Virus record (IMG/VR): IMGVR_UViG_3300043427_004031
Span: 1 to 49,579 of that record
Direction: 5' to 3' (one strand)
Length of the DNA stretch: 49,579 nucleotides
DNA from: a virus
Positions 6,463 to 14,809 of the stretch are shown here, piece by piece (positions within the stretch are counted from its first letter, which is position 1; each line of letters starts with the position of its first letter). The translations under genes were made by a program, and so were the position numbers. Below the pieces are notes generated by a model. It was not told where the DNA came from. It saw only the letters and a list, made by a program, of their open reading frames with translations, and ran no database searches.

Positions 6463-7662
6463 ATGAAGTTCATTATCAATAAAAATCCATCAAAGCTGGC
6501 CACAATTGCGGTTGCATTTCAGGCAGGTTCGGCATTAGAGCGAGAGGCATCTGTGCCAGATGGTACTGCTCATTTCCTTGAGCACTTTCTCTTCAAGGGT
6601 ACTCCTACTCGCGATTCTTTTGAGCTTTCTCGCCAGATTGCTTTCTATGGCGGTGACTCAAATGCCTATACCTCACATGAAGAGGTTGTATATTTTATTA
6701 CGCTGCCTGTAGATCACTTTGAGGCTGGAGTAGAGATTCTACATGATATGGTTACAAATCCAGCCTTTCCAGAGTCCGAGTTTGACAAGGAAAAGCAGGT
6801 AATCCTAGAGGAGCTTGCATCTGGAAATGACTCTGTTAATCGAGCACTTGGAAAGGAATTTGCAAGCAAGTTCTACTCAAACTATCTTTCCCGTCCTGTA
6901 ATTGGAACAGAAGAGTCAATTAATGCAATCCAGCTAGATCACCTAAAGCACTTCTTCTCTACCTTCTACAAGAAGGAGAATATGCTTATCTCTGTTTGCG
7001 CTCCAATGAAGCAATCAGAGACAGAGGCAGTTATCACCAAATACTTTGGTGAGCAGGATGGACAGGCAAACTTCCTTCTTACTCCAGAAAAGACAAAGGT
7101 CAAAAAGACTCTTACTGTAGAGGTTCCAAGAAACGATCTAGAGCAAGCTCACGTTATTTGGGCTTGGCCTTCATTCAAGTATGGCTCCAAGGAGGTATAT
7201 GCAGCGGCAGTCCTAGGAAATATTCTTGGTGATGGTATGGATAGCAGACTATTTCAAGAGGTAAGAGAAAAGGCAAACCTTGTGTATGGAATCGGTGCCG
7301 GTAATTCAACAGATCGTACATCTGGATCTTTCTCAATCCACTTCTCAACTAGACCACAGAATATGGAGCAGGCAAAGAGCATCATTCTTGCAGAGATTCA
7401 GAAGGCTATGACTACCCTTCCAACAGAGGAAGAGGTCCAGCGTTCAAAGAATAAGATGCGTACAGGAATCTATAGAAGCTGGCAGTCAGCAGAAGGAATT
7501 GCTCTTAAGTGCGTAGATCATTACTTTATGAAGAAGAAGATTCCAAGTATTGCAGCAACAAACCGTAAGCTTTCAAAAGTAACAGCAGAAGATGTAATGG
7601 CAGCAGCAAAGAAGATTTTTGTAGGAAAGAATGTTATTGCTGTAGCAAAGAAGGTGGAATAA
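6463..7662 (+). CDS. M16 family zinc peptidase (processing-peptidase-like)
   Basis: A 399-residue M16 metallopeptidase. The inverted zinc motif HFLEH is at residues 37-41, with H37 and H41 as ligands and E40 as the catalytic residue. The downstream acidic ligand lies in the segment ending ILEEL near residue 117. A second M16 half follows, with the substrate-side Arg-Tyr-type region near LVYGIGAGN. The length matches bacterial single-chain M16B enzymes. Family members degrade or trim peptides and act inside or outside the cell; there is no signal peptide, so action is probably cytoplasmic. The stop overlaps the thyX start by one base. Carriage by a phage is unusual; a role in virion protein maturation or host protein turnover is inference. 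Confidence 0.92.
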   Translation: MKFIINKNPSKLATIAVAFQAGSALEREASVPDGTAHFLEHFLFKGTPTRDSFELSRQIAFYGGDSNAYTSHEEVVYFITLPVDHFEAGVEILHDMVTNPAFPESEFDKEKQVILEELASGNDSVNRALGKEFASKFYSNYLSRPVIGTEESINAIQLDHLKHFFSTFYKKENMLISVCAPMKQSETEAVITKYFGEQDGQANFLLTPEKTKVKKTLTVEVPRNDLEQAHVIWAWPSFKYGSKEVYAAAVLGNILGDGMDSRLFQEVREKANLVYGIGAGNSTDRTSGSFSIHFSTRPQNMEQAKSIILAEIQKAMTTLPTEEEVQRSKNKMRTGIYRSWQSAEGIALKCVDHYFMKKKIPSIAATNRKLSKVTAEDVMAAAKKIFVGKNVIAVAKKVE

Positions 7663-8702
7663 TGAATTTAATAATTACAGGAAATTTAAGAAGTGTTGCA
7701 AATTCTGCTTGGGTTTCTACACTTGATGAATCAAAGGCGGCTGCAAAATCAGATGAAGAGGTTATTCGTGTAACAAAGTTTTTAGTTGAAAATAATCATA
7801 CCTCGCCATTTGAATCGGTAACCTTAACCTTCTCATTCTCAACCTCAGAAGAATCAGAAGATGCATCTTACCAGCATTGGGAAATGGCTCCATTCCTTGC
7901 CTCTCCATATGTAAAGTCTTCTCAGTCTGAAGATGGATCGGTTGCATATATTACAACAGATCTCTTTAACTTCATAAAGATTGCAAAGTCTGCATATAGG
8001 AATGGCGAGTATAAGAGCACAACCTTCTGGAAGATTTTTGAAGGACAAGATCCGCTGCTTGCATCAACGGTAGATGGATTTAAGGCACCAGAGCCTTATA
8101 GCGGTGGTGCTCCAGATGTATCCAGCCTTATTGGAGAGACAGGGATTACCGTTGAGTTGGTAGACGTTCACCACGCACCCGTGCGTGAGCATGTGCGTGC
8201 AACATGGCGTATCTGCTGCCCGCTATCCATCGCAGTCCAAATGCTTCGTCATAGGACAGGAAGCTGGAACATGACCAGCGGAAGGTATCGAACACTCAAC
8301 CAGGATATGGTTCATCCCTATGTAGATATACAGGAAATAATGGGAAAGATATTTGATCCAAACTTGTCACCAAATGACACTGCTAAGTGGTGTGAGCTTT
8401 CATTCAAGGCAAAATTCAGGAACACCAGCGAATCATTTCGTGATTACGATTGGGCAATGAAAGAGTCAAAAAAAGCAAAGGAAGATGGAAAAATTACAAA
8501 CGATGAGTATAAGAGATTCAGAGAATTTGCTCGTTACGTTCTGCCAGAAGGTAGAATGACAGAGCTATACTGCACATTCTACCTTCCAGATTTTATTCAC
8601 TATCTTCAGCTTCGTGACTCTCCCCATGCTCAAACAGAGCACATCTACGTTGCACAACAGATGAAAAAGACCCTGAATGAAAAATTAAAAGAAAAAATAT
8701 AA
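7662..8702 (+). CDS. thyX: Flavin-dependent thymidylate synthase
   Basis: ThyX makes dTMP from dUMP using FAD, NADPH and methylene-tetrahydrofolate. The signature RHRTGSWNMTSGRY starts at residue 196 and fits the family motif RHR-x7-S with its following S-x-R-Y. ENNHTSPFE near residue 45 and the C-terminal LRDSPHAQTEH helix are also family features. At 346 residues it is about 100 longer than usual; the extra length is an insertion at about residues 60-150. Phages use ThyX to secure dTTP for replication. The start overlaps the M16 stop. A GC-rich island within the gene (about 8150-8290) covers the catalytic motif and contains a perfect hairpin at 8172-8187. Confidence 0.95.
   Translation: MNLIITGNLRSVANSAWVSTLDESKAAAKSDEEVIRVTKFLVENNHTSPFESVTLTFSFSTSEESEDASYQHWEMAPFLASPYVKSSQSEDGSVAYITTDLFNFIKIAKSAYRNGEYKSTTFWKIFEGQDPLLASTVDGFKAPEPYSGGAPDVSSLIGETGITVELVDVHHAPVREHVRATWRICCPLSIAVQMLRHRTGSWNMTSGRYRTLNQDMVHPYVDIQEIMGKIFDPNLSPNDTAKWCELSFKAKFRNTSESFRDYDWAMKESKKAKEDGKITNDEYKRFREFARYVLPEGRMTELYCTFYLPDFIHYLQLRDSPHAQTEHIYVAQQMKKTLNEKLKEKI
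8172..8199 (+). other. Intragenic hairpin with a second competing arm (thyX)
   Basis: CACGCAC (8172-8178) and GTGCGTG (8181-8187) form a 7-bp palindrome around CC, and a second copy of GTGCGTG lies at 8193-8199. It sits within the GC-rich island coding for the ThyX active site. There is no T-run. Confidence 0.55.
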
Positions 8703-8731
8703 AAATATTTTGATTATCAATAAGAAAAAAA

Positions 8732-8738
8732 GTATATT
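8732..8738 (+). promoter_or_regulatory. Candidate -10 box (GTATATT)
   Basis: GTATATT lies six bases before ATG 8745, and no ribosome-binding site is visible between them. If used, the transcript would start at or near the start codon, giving a leaderless or nearly leaderless mRNA. No -35 is apparent. Confidence 0.35.
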
Positions 8739-8744
8739 AATATC

Positions 8745-9080
8745 ATGAGCACAGAACTTATAATCCTAGGGCTAGTTGGAATTACAATAATAATAACTAC
8801 TGGTGCTATTTTTGAAGAGCTAAGAGAAAAAGTATCTAATATTTCTCAGGTACTAGGAAAACTAATAAACTGTCCAATGTGTACTGGATTTTGGGTAGGA
8901 TTCTTTTTTGGTTTTCTATCTGAAATTGCGCCACCAATAATAGTTGGTGGGCTAGTAAGCGTGCTTTCTTGGGCGCTATATTCAGTTGTTGATTACTTTA
9001 GTACTAAAAGCACTTGGTATGCAACACAAATTGTAAAAGAAACAGAGACCGAATCTATTGCTGAGGAACAAAATGAATAG
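8745..9080 (+). CDS. DUF1360-like small membrane protein
   Basis: A 111-residue inner-membrane protein with a hydrophobic N-terminal helix (LIILGLVGITIIITT), a second region WVGFFFGFLSEIA, and a third (IIVGGLVSVLSWALYSVV). The central CPMCTGFWVG is characteristic of the DUF1360 family, found in bacteria and several large phages, whose function is unknown. The two cysteines could bind metal or form a disulfide. Its acidic C-terminus overlaps the next gene. It may act in envelope remodelling or phage-host interaction, but that is speculation. Confidence 0.8.
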   Translation: MSTELIILGLVGITIIITTGAIFEELREKVSNISQVLGKLINCPMCTGFWVGFFFGFLSEIAPPIIVGGLVSVLSWALYSVVDYFSTKSTWYATQIVKETETESIAEEQNE

Positions 9081-9591
9081 AAATAAGGCTAGCAGAATAT
9101 CAATACCAGGAAGAATAGTACAACTACTTCTTCACGATGATGAGTTTTTTAGAGAAGTTACAAATATAAAGAAGGTTGGAACAGCAGGTACTTTTCCAAA
9201 GTATGATCAGTGGTGCGATGCTGAAGGATTTCATATGGAATTTGCTTTAGCCGGATATGCAAAAAAGGATCTTGAAGTTTGTTACTATGGACAGGAGCTT
9301 ATAGTTAAATCAACAAAGACAAATCAAGAAGTTGAGCTTACTGAAGATAGTGTAACAAGCGAAGTTATAATTGACGTTCCAAACAATAGAAGTTCTTCCC
9401 TACCAAAGATCCATCATGGTGCAATAGTAAGAGGAATTGCTAGAAGAAATTTCTCAACAAACTTTCTAATAAGTCATGACTTTGATGTGTCTGCAGCAAA
9501 AGCATCTGTAAAGGATGGACTCTTGCACATTACAATCCCAGCAAAGGGTGAAATTACAACAAATAAAATTGAAATTCAAAATGGAGAATAA
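9073..9591 (+). CDS. Hsp20 / alpha-crystallin small heat-shock protein
   Basis: A 172-residue protein with an alpha-crystallin domain. EGFHMEFALAGYAKKDLEV at about residues 53-71 is the first strand pair, the middle portion has an acidic loop, and ASVKDGLLHITIPA (about 142-155) is the classical C-terminal strand signature. Small heat-shock proteins hold unfolding proteins in an ATP-independent way. ATG 9073, overlapping the upstream stop and preceded by GAGG, is preferred over a TTG at 9058. Related proteins occur in many cyanophages and large myoviruses, where they are thought to aid virion assembly. It belongs with GroEL and the M16 peptidase in this window's proteostasis set. Confidence 0.88.
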   Translation: MNRNKASRISIPGRIVQLLLHDDEFFREVTNIKKVGTAGTFPKYDQWCDAEGFHMEFALAGYAKKDLEVCYYGQELIVKSTKTNQEVELTEDSVTSEVIIDVPNNRSSSLPKIHHGAIVRGIARRNFSTNFLISHDFDVSAAKASVKDGLLHITIPAKGEITTNKIEIQNGE

Positions 9592-9592
9592 A

Positions 9593-9841
9593 ATGACTGG
9601 TATATCTGAATTAATTGGAACTATGATTAAGGCCATTGTAGATGATCCTGCTGCCGTAGCAGTTTCCGAGGTAAGCTCACCAAAGGGTCCACTTTATGAG
9701 GTTCGTGTTGGAGCCTCAGATGTTGGCAAGATTATTGGAAAGCAGGGCCGTATTGCAAATGCAATTAGAACAATTGCAAAAGCAGCTGGTGCAAAATCAA
9801 ACCAGAGAGTAATGGTAAATGTTTTAAATAAGTCAGCATAG
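9593..9841 (+). CDS. KH-domain RNA-binding protein (KhpA-like)
   Basis: An 82-residue protein that is essentially one KH domain. The GxxG loop is GKQG at residues 49-52, within VGKIIGKQGRIANAIRTIAK, which closely matches bacterial KhpA (YlqC) proteins in length and sequence. KhpA binds RNA, often with KhpB, and influences small-RNA function and cell division in Gram-positive bacteria. An upstream in-frame TTG-type start at 9515 would overlap hsp20 by 77 bases; ATG 9593, just after the hsp20 stop and preceded by GGAG, is far more likely. A phage copy could affect host or phage mRNA fate. The domain assignment is secure; the biological role is inference. Confidence 0.9.
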   Translation: MTGISELIGTMIKAIVDDPAAVAVSEVSSPKGPLYEVRVGASDVGKIIGKQGRIANAIRTIAKAAGAKSNQRVMVNVLNKSA

Positions 9842-9849
9842 GAAATATT

Positions 9850-10230
9850 ATGAGCGCATTCTGGAACAATTTAATTGATAAAAAAGCACTGTCGATGTTT
9901 CAGAAGGCCCATCGTGCTGCAAACAGAAGAGCAGCAAAAAAGAACCTACCATTTGAGATATCTATTGATGATATAATTCATCAGTTTATATCTCAAGATG
10001 GTAGGTGTTTTTATTCTGGCCTAGAAATGAACATATCAAAAGCTAATAAATCAATTCTTCACGATCCATATAAGATGACACTTGATTGTAAAAAATCAGA
10101 ACTTGGATATAAAAAAGAAAATATAGTTTGGTGTATTTATTGCGTAAATTCTTTCAAACAAAAAATGGAAAAAGAAGAAATTATTAATATATGTAAGAAT
10201 ATAGTGAAGCATAATGAAGAAAAAAATTAG
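9850..10230 (+). CDS. HNH/endonuclease VII-like protein, possibly degenerate
   Basis: A 126-residue basic protein. GRCFYSGLEMN (about residues 51-61), then MTLDCKKSELGYKKENIVWC and CVNSFKQKM (about 74-105), follow the pattern of small phage HNH proteins that read C-x-x-S-G, then S/T-L-D-R-I-D, G-Y, N-V-V-W and N-x-x-K. The usual catalytic D-R/H-I-D is replaced by D-C-K-K, so nuclease activity is uncertain. Such genes are often homing-type mobile genes between conserved genes, here between khpA-like and HU. AGGAAATATT provides a ribosome-binding site before ATG 9850. Confidence 0.6.
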   Translation: MSAFWNNLIDKKALSMFQKAHRAANRRAAKKNLPFEISIDDIIHQFISQDGRCFYSGLEMNISKANKSILHDPYKMTLDCKKSELGYKKENIVWCIYCVNSFKQKMEKEEIINICKNIVKHNEEKN

Positions 10231-10417
10231 TGAAGAAAAAATATTAGAGAGAATAAAAAAACTATACCAAAACTATGGAATTGACATCTTAGTAATGGAA
10301 GATGAAGAATTCAAGAGGATTGTTGAGTTTTATAAATCAAATATTGAAAAACTTGCCGAAGATTTAAAAAAGTCAAGTTCTCATGCGAATAGTTTTTCGG
10401 ACGTAGATATAATCTAG
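10214..10417 (+). CDS. Small hypothetical protein, 67 residues
   Basis: ATG 10214 lies inside the 3' end of the preceding gene (17-base overlap). The product is highly charged and helical (KKKISEEKILERIKKLYQNY, then a second helix near EEFKRIVEFYKSNIEKL), ending in a Ser/Asp-rich tail. No domain is recognised. The overlap and the shared direction suggest translational coupling to the HNH-like gene. A short coiled coil or partner-binding role is possible. Confidence 0.6.
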   Translation: MKKKISEEKILERIKKLYQNYGIDILVMEDEEFKRIVEFYKSNIEKLAEDLKKSSSHANSFSDVDII

Positions 10418-10447
10418 TCATATTTACTATTTATACTTATATAGTAT

Positions 10448-10454
10448 GTATAAT
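10448..10454 (+). promoter_or_regulatory. Candidate -10 box (GTATAAT) for HU
   Basis: A consensus TATAAT preceded by G ends 19 bases before ATG 10474, with AAGGA as ribosome-binding site between. Upstream sequence is AT-rich with no good -35 at 16-18 bases. Confidence 0.5.
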
Positions 10455-10473
10455 AAAACTAAGGATATGAGAA

Positions 10474-10755
10474 ATGGTTAACAAAAAAGAATTAGCAAGA
10501 AAGTTATCAGAAAAAACTTTATTTTCAATAAAAGAAAGCTCACAAATGATAGATGTTCTTTTCGACTGCATTACAGAAGAGCTTTCATCAGGAAATGAAA
10601 TTTCTATAGTTAATTTTGGAAAATTTACGCTATATAAGCAGAAGCCAAGACCGGTAAGAAATCCAAAGACAATGCAAGAAATGGTATTGGATGAATTTTT
10701 GTCTGTAAAGTTTAAGCCATCTACTTATATTAAAGATAAAGTAAAGAATAAATAA
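10474..10755 (+). CDS. HU/IHF-type nucleoid protein
   Basis: A 93-residue DNA-bending protein of the HU/IHF family. The N-terminal helices (ELARKLSEKTLFSIKESSQM) and the core strand INFGKFTLYKQKPRPVRNPKT match the family, including the arm tip around the conserved proline in RNPKT. It lacks the GRNP glycine, a normal variation in phage copies. HU dimers bind and bend DNA nonspecifically and assist replication, recombination and packaging. A promoter-like GTATAAT lies directly upstream and the next gene starts two bases after its stop. Confidence 0.92.
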   Translation: MVNKKELARKLSEKTLFSIKESSQMIDVLFDCITEELSSGNEISIVNFGKFTLYKQKPRPVRNPKTMQEMVLDEFLSVKFKPSTYIKDKVKNK

Positions 10756-10756
10756 A

Positions 10757-12469
10757 ATGGCAACCTCAAGCAAAAAATTAACAAAATATACTTCTGGCTC
10801 CACGATAGTAACTGCGGATGTTGCAAACTCTTGGTTTGGAGGCCTATATGGAAGTTATGAAGGCTCCCTATTAGATGCAGATGATCCAAGGCTAACAGGT
10901 CACGTTCACGACGGAGAGCCATATGATGGTCATGCAGGAAAAATTGATTTGGTTGCTCATGTTAAGTCAAAGTTGCAGCACCAGAATCTTGCCGATAATG
11001 CTGTTGAGGTAAATAATGTCGCAAGATTTGAAGATCAGGCATCTGCAATACCAGAGTATCAGGATATTGATGGAACAAGATATTATTATCTTGACCTAAG
11101 AGAAGTGTATGAATATACTGATGCTGCAGTTGCATCAGTAGTCATTGGTTCTTCTCCTTTTGAAACTGCAGATACAAACTCAGATACAGTTGATGATGTA
11201 GTAAGGCAAGCCGATACAGACTATACAACAGGAATGGACTTTGTTTACGGATCATCAAAGCTTGATGATATGAACGATGGAACAAAGGGTAATGAAAGAT
11301 TTCTTTTTGATAAATCAAAAGGTGCCTTTAGAGCAGGAAGCGTAGAGTCAACTCAATGGAATGATGGTAGCAGAGGTAATTACTCTGCAGCACTAGGTAG
11401 AAATACCACGGCGAGTGGAACCTCTTCATTTGCAGCTGGAGCAGAAAATACTGCATCAGGTCAAAACTCATTTGTAGGAGGAGCATCAAATACTGCATCA
11501 GCAAATAATGCTGCAGTATTTGGAAACTCAAATACAGTAGCATCTACCGGATCTTTAGTATCTGGAGAGGCAAATAATATAGCTGGCGGCTCGACAAATC
11601 TTGTCGGAGGAAGAGAGCACCTATCATCTGCAAATAACTCCCTTATAACCGGAAGAGAAAATGAGGTAGAGGGAGATTTTAATGCTGTAACTGGGTATGT
11701 TTCTGACGTAGATGATGATGGTAATATAGTATCTGGAACAAAGAATTATGTTCGTGGAAATTATAATGCCGTATCTGGAGAGGAAAACTCAGCAGATAAT
11801 GACGGTGGAATTAGCGCAGATGCACAAAGAACAAATATATCTGGTTTCAAAAATTCTATAAAGGCAAAAAATTCAATATCTGCTGGAACTCAAAATCTAA
11901 CTAATTTTGGTGCAGATGATTCAGCAGTATTTGGAGTTGGCAATGGAGTATTTGGAAAAGCATCATTAACATTTGGTGTTGATTCATTATCAAAAGTACA
12001 GGGTGAATTTGCTCATGGATCTGGAAAGTTTGCCGTAGTTGGCGATGCCCAAACAAGCGAATATACCGTAAGGGGTAAGATTCTTAATCCATTTGGTCCA
12101 CCAGGATTAGTTCTCAGCATTGATGGTCTTGGCGCAAATTATAGTATGGATTTAAATTCAGCATACCACATATCTGTAATGTTGGTTGGAAAATTAGCTG
12201 GACCAATTCAAGAAGTTGGAGCATATAAGATTGAATCAATGGGGTTTGGACCAGTTACAACTCCAGCCCCAGGATCAATATCTGCTCCACTTATTACCTA
12301 TATATCAAGAACACCTTATTTTACTGCTGGACCGGGATGGGTAGGGGCAACAATGACCCTTGGAGGAACAAATATAATACAAATAAATGTATTTGATAAT
12401 CACCCCGCACTATCCTTCTATCCATCTGCTTGGGTTGCAACAGTAAAGCTAACTACTTGTAAATTTTAG
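10757..12469 (+). CDS. Fibre/adhesin-like protein with YadA-type beta-roll repeats
   Basis: A 570-residue protein. About residues 205-420 hold serial copies of a short repeat of the form xGxxNxASGxxSxxxG (for example AALGRNTTASG and AAGAENTASG, later GGASNTASAN). This matches the left-handed parallel beta-roll heads of YadA-like trimeric adhesins and many phage tail fibres. The N-terminal 130 residues (with HVHDGEPYDGHAGKIDLVAHV) resemble a virion attachment region, and the C-terminal 140 residues form a beta-rich globular domain with no repeats. It is probably a trimeric fibre or capsid decoration that contacts the host surface. It starts two bases after HU and is followed by a second repeat protein, probably of the same structure. 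Confidence 0.8.
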   Translation: MATSSKKLTKYTSGSTIVTADVANSWFGGLYGSYEGSLLDADDPRLTGHVHDGEPYDGHAGKIDLVAHVKSKLQHQNLADNAVEVNNVARFEDQASAIPEYQDIDGTRYYYLDLREVYEYTDAAVASVVIGSSPFETADTNSDTVDDVVRQADTDYTTGMDFVYGSSKLDDMNDGTKGNERFLFDKSKGAFRAGSVESTQWNDGSRGNYSAALGRNTTASGTSSFAAGAENTASGQNSFVGGASNTASANNAAVFGNSNTVASTGSLVSGEANNIAGGSTNLVGGREHLSSANNSLITGRENEVEGDFNAVTGYVSDVDDDGNIVSGTKNYVRGNYNAVSGEENSADNDGGISADAQRTNISGFKNSIKAKNSISAGTQNLTNFGADDSAVFGVGNGVFGKASLTFGVDSLSKVQGEFAHGSGKFAVVGDAQTSEYTVRGKILNPFGPPGLVLSIDGLGANYSMDLNSAYHISVMLVGKLAGPIQEVGAYKIESMGFGPVTTPAPGSISAPLITYISRTPYFTAGPGWVGATMTLGGTNIIQINVFDNHPALSFYPSAWVATVKLTTCKF

Positions 12470-12477
12470 AGGATAAT

Positions 12478-14121
12478 ATGCCAATTGAAATTGACAATGA
12501 TAATAATGAAATTAGAATTGATGGCTATGAATATGCTACAACAAAAGTTGCAGTAAAAAGCTATGGCATATCCTCTGAAAGTAGTCAAACAGGAAATTCT
12601 GCAGATCTAAGACTGACAGACTCCGATGGTTATACCGACAATGTAACTTTTGTTGGCGGTACAAACGTTACAATAATAAGAACAAATGAAAATACAATTA
12701 CATTTTCAACGGCAGATATTGATACCAATACAAAGTATTCTGTATCAGCAGAGACAAGTCAAACAGGAAATTCTGCAGACTTAAGGTTAACAGATACAGA
12801 TGGCTATACTGATAATGTAACTTTTACCGGCGGAAGTAACGTAACAATAGTTAGGACTGATGCAAATAAAATTACAATTTCTGCATCAGCAAACGATACA
12901 AATACTACATATGGTATTTCAGCAGAAACAAATGCTACACCAAAATCAGCAGACCTAAGACTTACCGGATCTGATGCATCAACAGACAATGTAACTTTTG
13001 TTGGTGGCACAAATGTTAACGTAGTAAGAACAGATCAAAATACGTTAACTATAAATTCTTCCCAGCCAGCATTTGGAACAATGTCAGATGGAAATGTATC
13101 TGCAGTTGCAGATCAGGCAAATGATACATTTACTTTTGTTGCCGGAACAGGAATTGGGGTATTGGTAAACGGCCCAGCAGATTCTATGACAATATCAAAT
13201 ACTGGCGTAACTCAGGCTGTAGCTGGAACAGGGATTTCTGTTTCTGCTGGAACGGGAAGCGTTACAATAGGTAACACTGGTGTTACTGCCATAACAGCAG
13301 GAACTGCCATTACAACATCTGGCTCAGGAAATGTAACAGTAAATAATGATGGCGTAACTACATTTAATGGCGCAAAGGGAGCAATAACATATAACTCATT
13401 TGGAACCATGTCAGATGGAACAAATACAGCAGCCGCAGATCTTGCAAATGATACATTTACCTTTGTTCCAGGAACTGGCATTGGAGTTTTGGTCTCATCT
13501 GCATCAGATAATATAACAATATCAAATACCGGCGTTACATCCCTTAACGGTGGAACTGGCGCTACATATACTTATAGCACATTTACAGATGGTGCAACTC
13601 CAACAACTGCTAGCTTGGGCAACACAACTATGACTTTGTCTGGAACAAACGGAGTAAAAGTTACAACAAGCCCAAATACTGCAACAATATCAATGACGGA
13701 AACATCAAAAATATTGGCAGGAACAACTACAATACCAATAGCTCCATCTGGCCCAAATACATTTTTTAATATTGCAAATATGCCAGTAAACTCTGCTGTA
13801 GAAATAAGAGGAGTAATTTTACTAAAGTTTAGCGGAGCAGGAGCAAACAATACTATAAACTTTACTCTTGCAACAAGCGGAACATTTACTCACGCCGGAG
13901 TAGATCTACAGCTTGGTGTTCAAAATGCAGAGATAACGTCAAGTGTACCAGGCTTTACAACAGCAGCATTAAATGATTCAAATGTTCATGCTCTATGGTT
14001 CAGCGGAGTTATTGTGAATGGTGGAACAACAGCAACACCATCAATAAATATAAATAATAATTCAGGCGTGAATACACTAGATATTTTGGCGAAATCATTT
14101 ATCAAGTTTAACTATATATAA
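12478..14121 (+). CDS. Repetitive fibre-like virion protein
   Basis: A 547-residue Ser/Thr/Asn/Gly-rich protein. Three tandem 58-residue repeats occupy residues 29-86, 87-144 and 145-202, each with SADLRLTxSDxxTDNVTF and GG(T/S)NVxxxRT. A second, unrelated pair of about 95-residue units starts at FGTMSDG and contains ANDTFTFV(A/P)GTGIGVLV and ISNTGVT. The last 140 residues are nonrepetitive and may be the trimer tip or receptor-binding domain. This type of repeat is common in fibre proteins of marine and freshwater myoviruses. AGAGGA precedes the ATG. Repeat number may vary between related phages through recombination between the DNA repeats. Confidence 0.8.
   Translation: MPIEIDNDNNEIRIDGYEYATTKVAVKSYGISSESSQTGNSADLRLTDSDGYTDNVTFVGGTNVTIIRTNENTITFSTADIDTNTKYSVSAETSQTGNSADLRLTDTDGYTDNVTFTGGSNVTIVRTDANKITISASANDTNTTYGISAETNATPKSADLRLTGSDASTDNVTFVGGTNVNVVRTDQNTLTINSSQPAFGTMSDGNVSAVADQANDTFTFVAGTGIGVLVNGPADSMTISNTGVTQAVAGTGISVSAGTGSVTIGNTGVTAITAGTAITTSGSGNVTVNNDGVTTFNGAKGAITYNSFGTMSDGTNTAAADLANDTFTFVPGTGIGVLVSSASDNITISNTGVTSLNGGTGATYTYSTFTDGATPTTASLGNTTMTLSGTNGVKVTTSPNTATISMTETSKILAGTTTIPIAPSGPNTFFNIANMPVNSAVEIRGVILLKFSGAGANNTINFTLATSGTFTHAGVDLQLGVQNAEITSSVPGFTTAALNDSNVHALWFSGVIVNGGTTATPSININNNSGVNTLDILAKSFIKFNYI
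12562..13083 (+). repeat. Three tandem 174-bp coding repeats
   Basis: Units start at 12562, 12736 and 12910. Copies 1 and 2 are the most similar at DNA level (both contain AGTCAAACAGGAAATTCTGC). Copy 3 is more diverged. They encode the 58-residue beta units of the fibre-like protein. Confidence 0.8.
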
Positions 14122-14130
14122 TTATTTTCA

Positions 14131-14137
14131 GTATAAT
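14131..14137 (+). promoter_or_regulatory. -10 box (GTATAAT) giving a probable leaderless transcript
   Basis: TATAAT preceded by G ends only eight bases before the GTG start at 14146, and no ribosome-binding site is present between them. A transcript starting about seven bases after the box would begin at the start codon. No clear -35. Confidence 0.45.
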
Positions 14138-14145
14138 GAAAAACA

Positions 14146-14469
14146 GTGACAAAATTGAACTTATACTTAGGATGCCACGGAAATGCTGATAAGGACGGCT
14201 TTATTTATTGTTCTTCTAATAATAATCTGCTGCTAGATCTATCTACGGTTCCTGCTGAAAAGCAGCAAAAGCTAATGAACTTCTTAGATAGCGCAGCGGA
14301 TCTTTTCTCTGGGCCAGTAGAAAATTATAACAAAGCATTTAATGTTATTAATTTTTTGCATCGAGATTTTGGTATATTTAGTTCAGATAAAATTTTAAAA
14401 ATTCAGAAATTCTTTCAGATGCATAAAGAATGCGGAATTTACCTAGTGTTAATACCGGAGAAAAAATGA
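14146..14469 (+). CDS. Hypothetical protein, 107 residues
   Basis: Starts with GTG at 14146 immediately after a GTATAAT box; the first ATG lies far into the frame. The protein begins TKLNLYLGCHGNADKDGFIY and is mixed alpha/beta with two cysteines; no motif or family is recognised. Its end overlaps the next start as ATGA, so it heads a small operon running into the FtsK-like gene. Function unknown; the position suggests a packaging or DNA-processing accessory. Confidence 0.65.
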   Translation: MTKLNLYLGCHGNADKDGFIYCSSNNNLLLDLSTVPAEKQQKLMNFLDSAADLFSGPVENYNKAFNVINFLHRDFGIFSSDKILKIQKFFQMHKECGIYLVLIPEKK

Positions 14470-14807
14470 GTGACGAAATAGAAATTCCAAAAAACTCTTC
14501 TTATCTTGATAATAAAAAGCAAGAAGCAAAGATTAGATTCTCTGGAGTCATAGAGGAATATAAAAAGTTATTAGCCGATAAAACGCATCCTGACAACCAG
14601 ACACAAGCCTATCATAACAATGTCAAATCAATTTTAACAAGGCTATTGACAACGGCTGACGAGTTGGATAAGGTAGTACCGGGTGAAGGAATATTCGGCC
14701 TCATTATTCTTTCCCTTCGCTCCTCGTTAAAAACGAGGGATGAGCTGGTAAAAAACGAGGTTAAGTTAAGAGAACTTGAAAGGGAGTTGAAAAAACTCAA
14801 GAGGTAA
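14466..14807 (+). CDS. Helical hypothetical protein upstream of FtsK-like ATPase
   Basis: ATG 14466 is preceded by CCGGAG and overlaps the upstream stop. The 113-residue product is strongly helical and charged, ending in a heptad-type coiled coil (VKLRELERELKKLKR). No family is recognised. The gene ends two bases before the FtsK-like gene. Its second half lies in a GC-richer island with a perfect hairpin at 14722-14738. Confidence 0.7.
   Translation: MSDEIEIPKNSSYLDNKKQEAKIRFSGVIEEYKKLLADKTHPDNQTQAYHNNVKSILTRLLTTADELDKVVPGEGIFGLIILSLRSSLKTRDELVKNEVKLRELERELKKLKR
14722..14760 (+). other. Intragenic hairpin with a second competing arm
   Basis: CCTCGTT (14722-14728) pairs with AACGAGG (14732-14738) across a three-base loop, and a second AACGAGG occurs at 14754-14760. 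The arrangement (one left arm, two right arms) is the same as in the thyX hairpin at 8172-8199. Confidence 0.5.
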
Positions 14808-14809
14808 AT

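Noticed and set aside
9515-9592. N-terminal extension of the KH protein from an upstream start
   Set aside because: It would overlap hsp20 by 77 bases and add residues absent from KhpA proteins; ATG 9593 has its own ribosome-binding site.
12562-13083. CRISPR-like repeat array
   Set aside because: The repeats are 174 bp long, in frame and coding, without unique spacers. They are protein repeats of a fibre.
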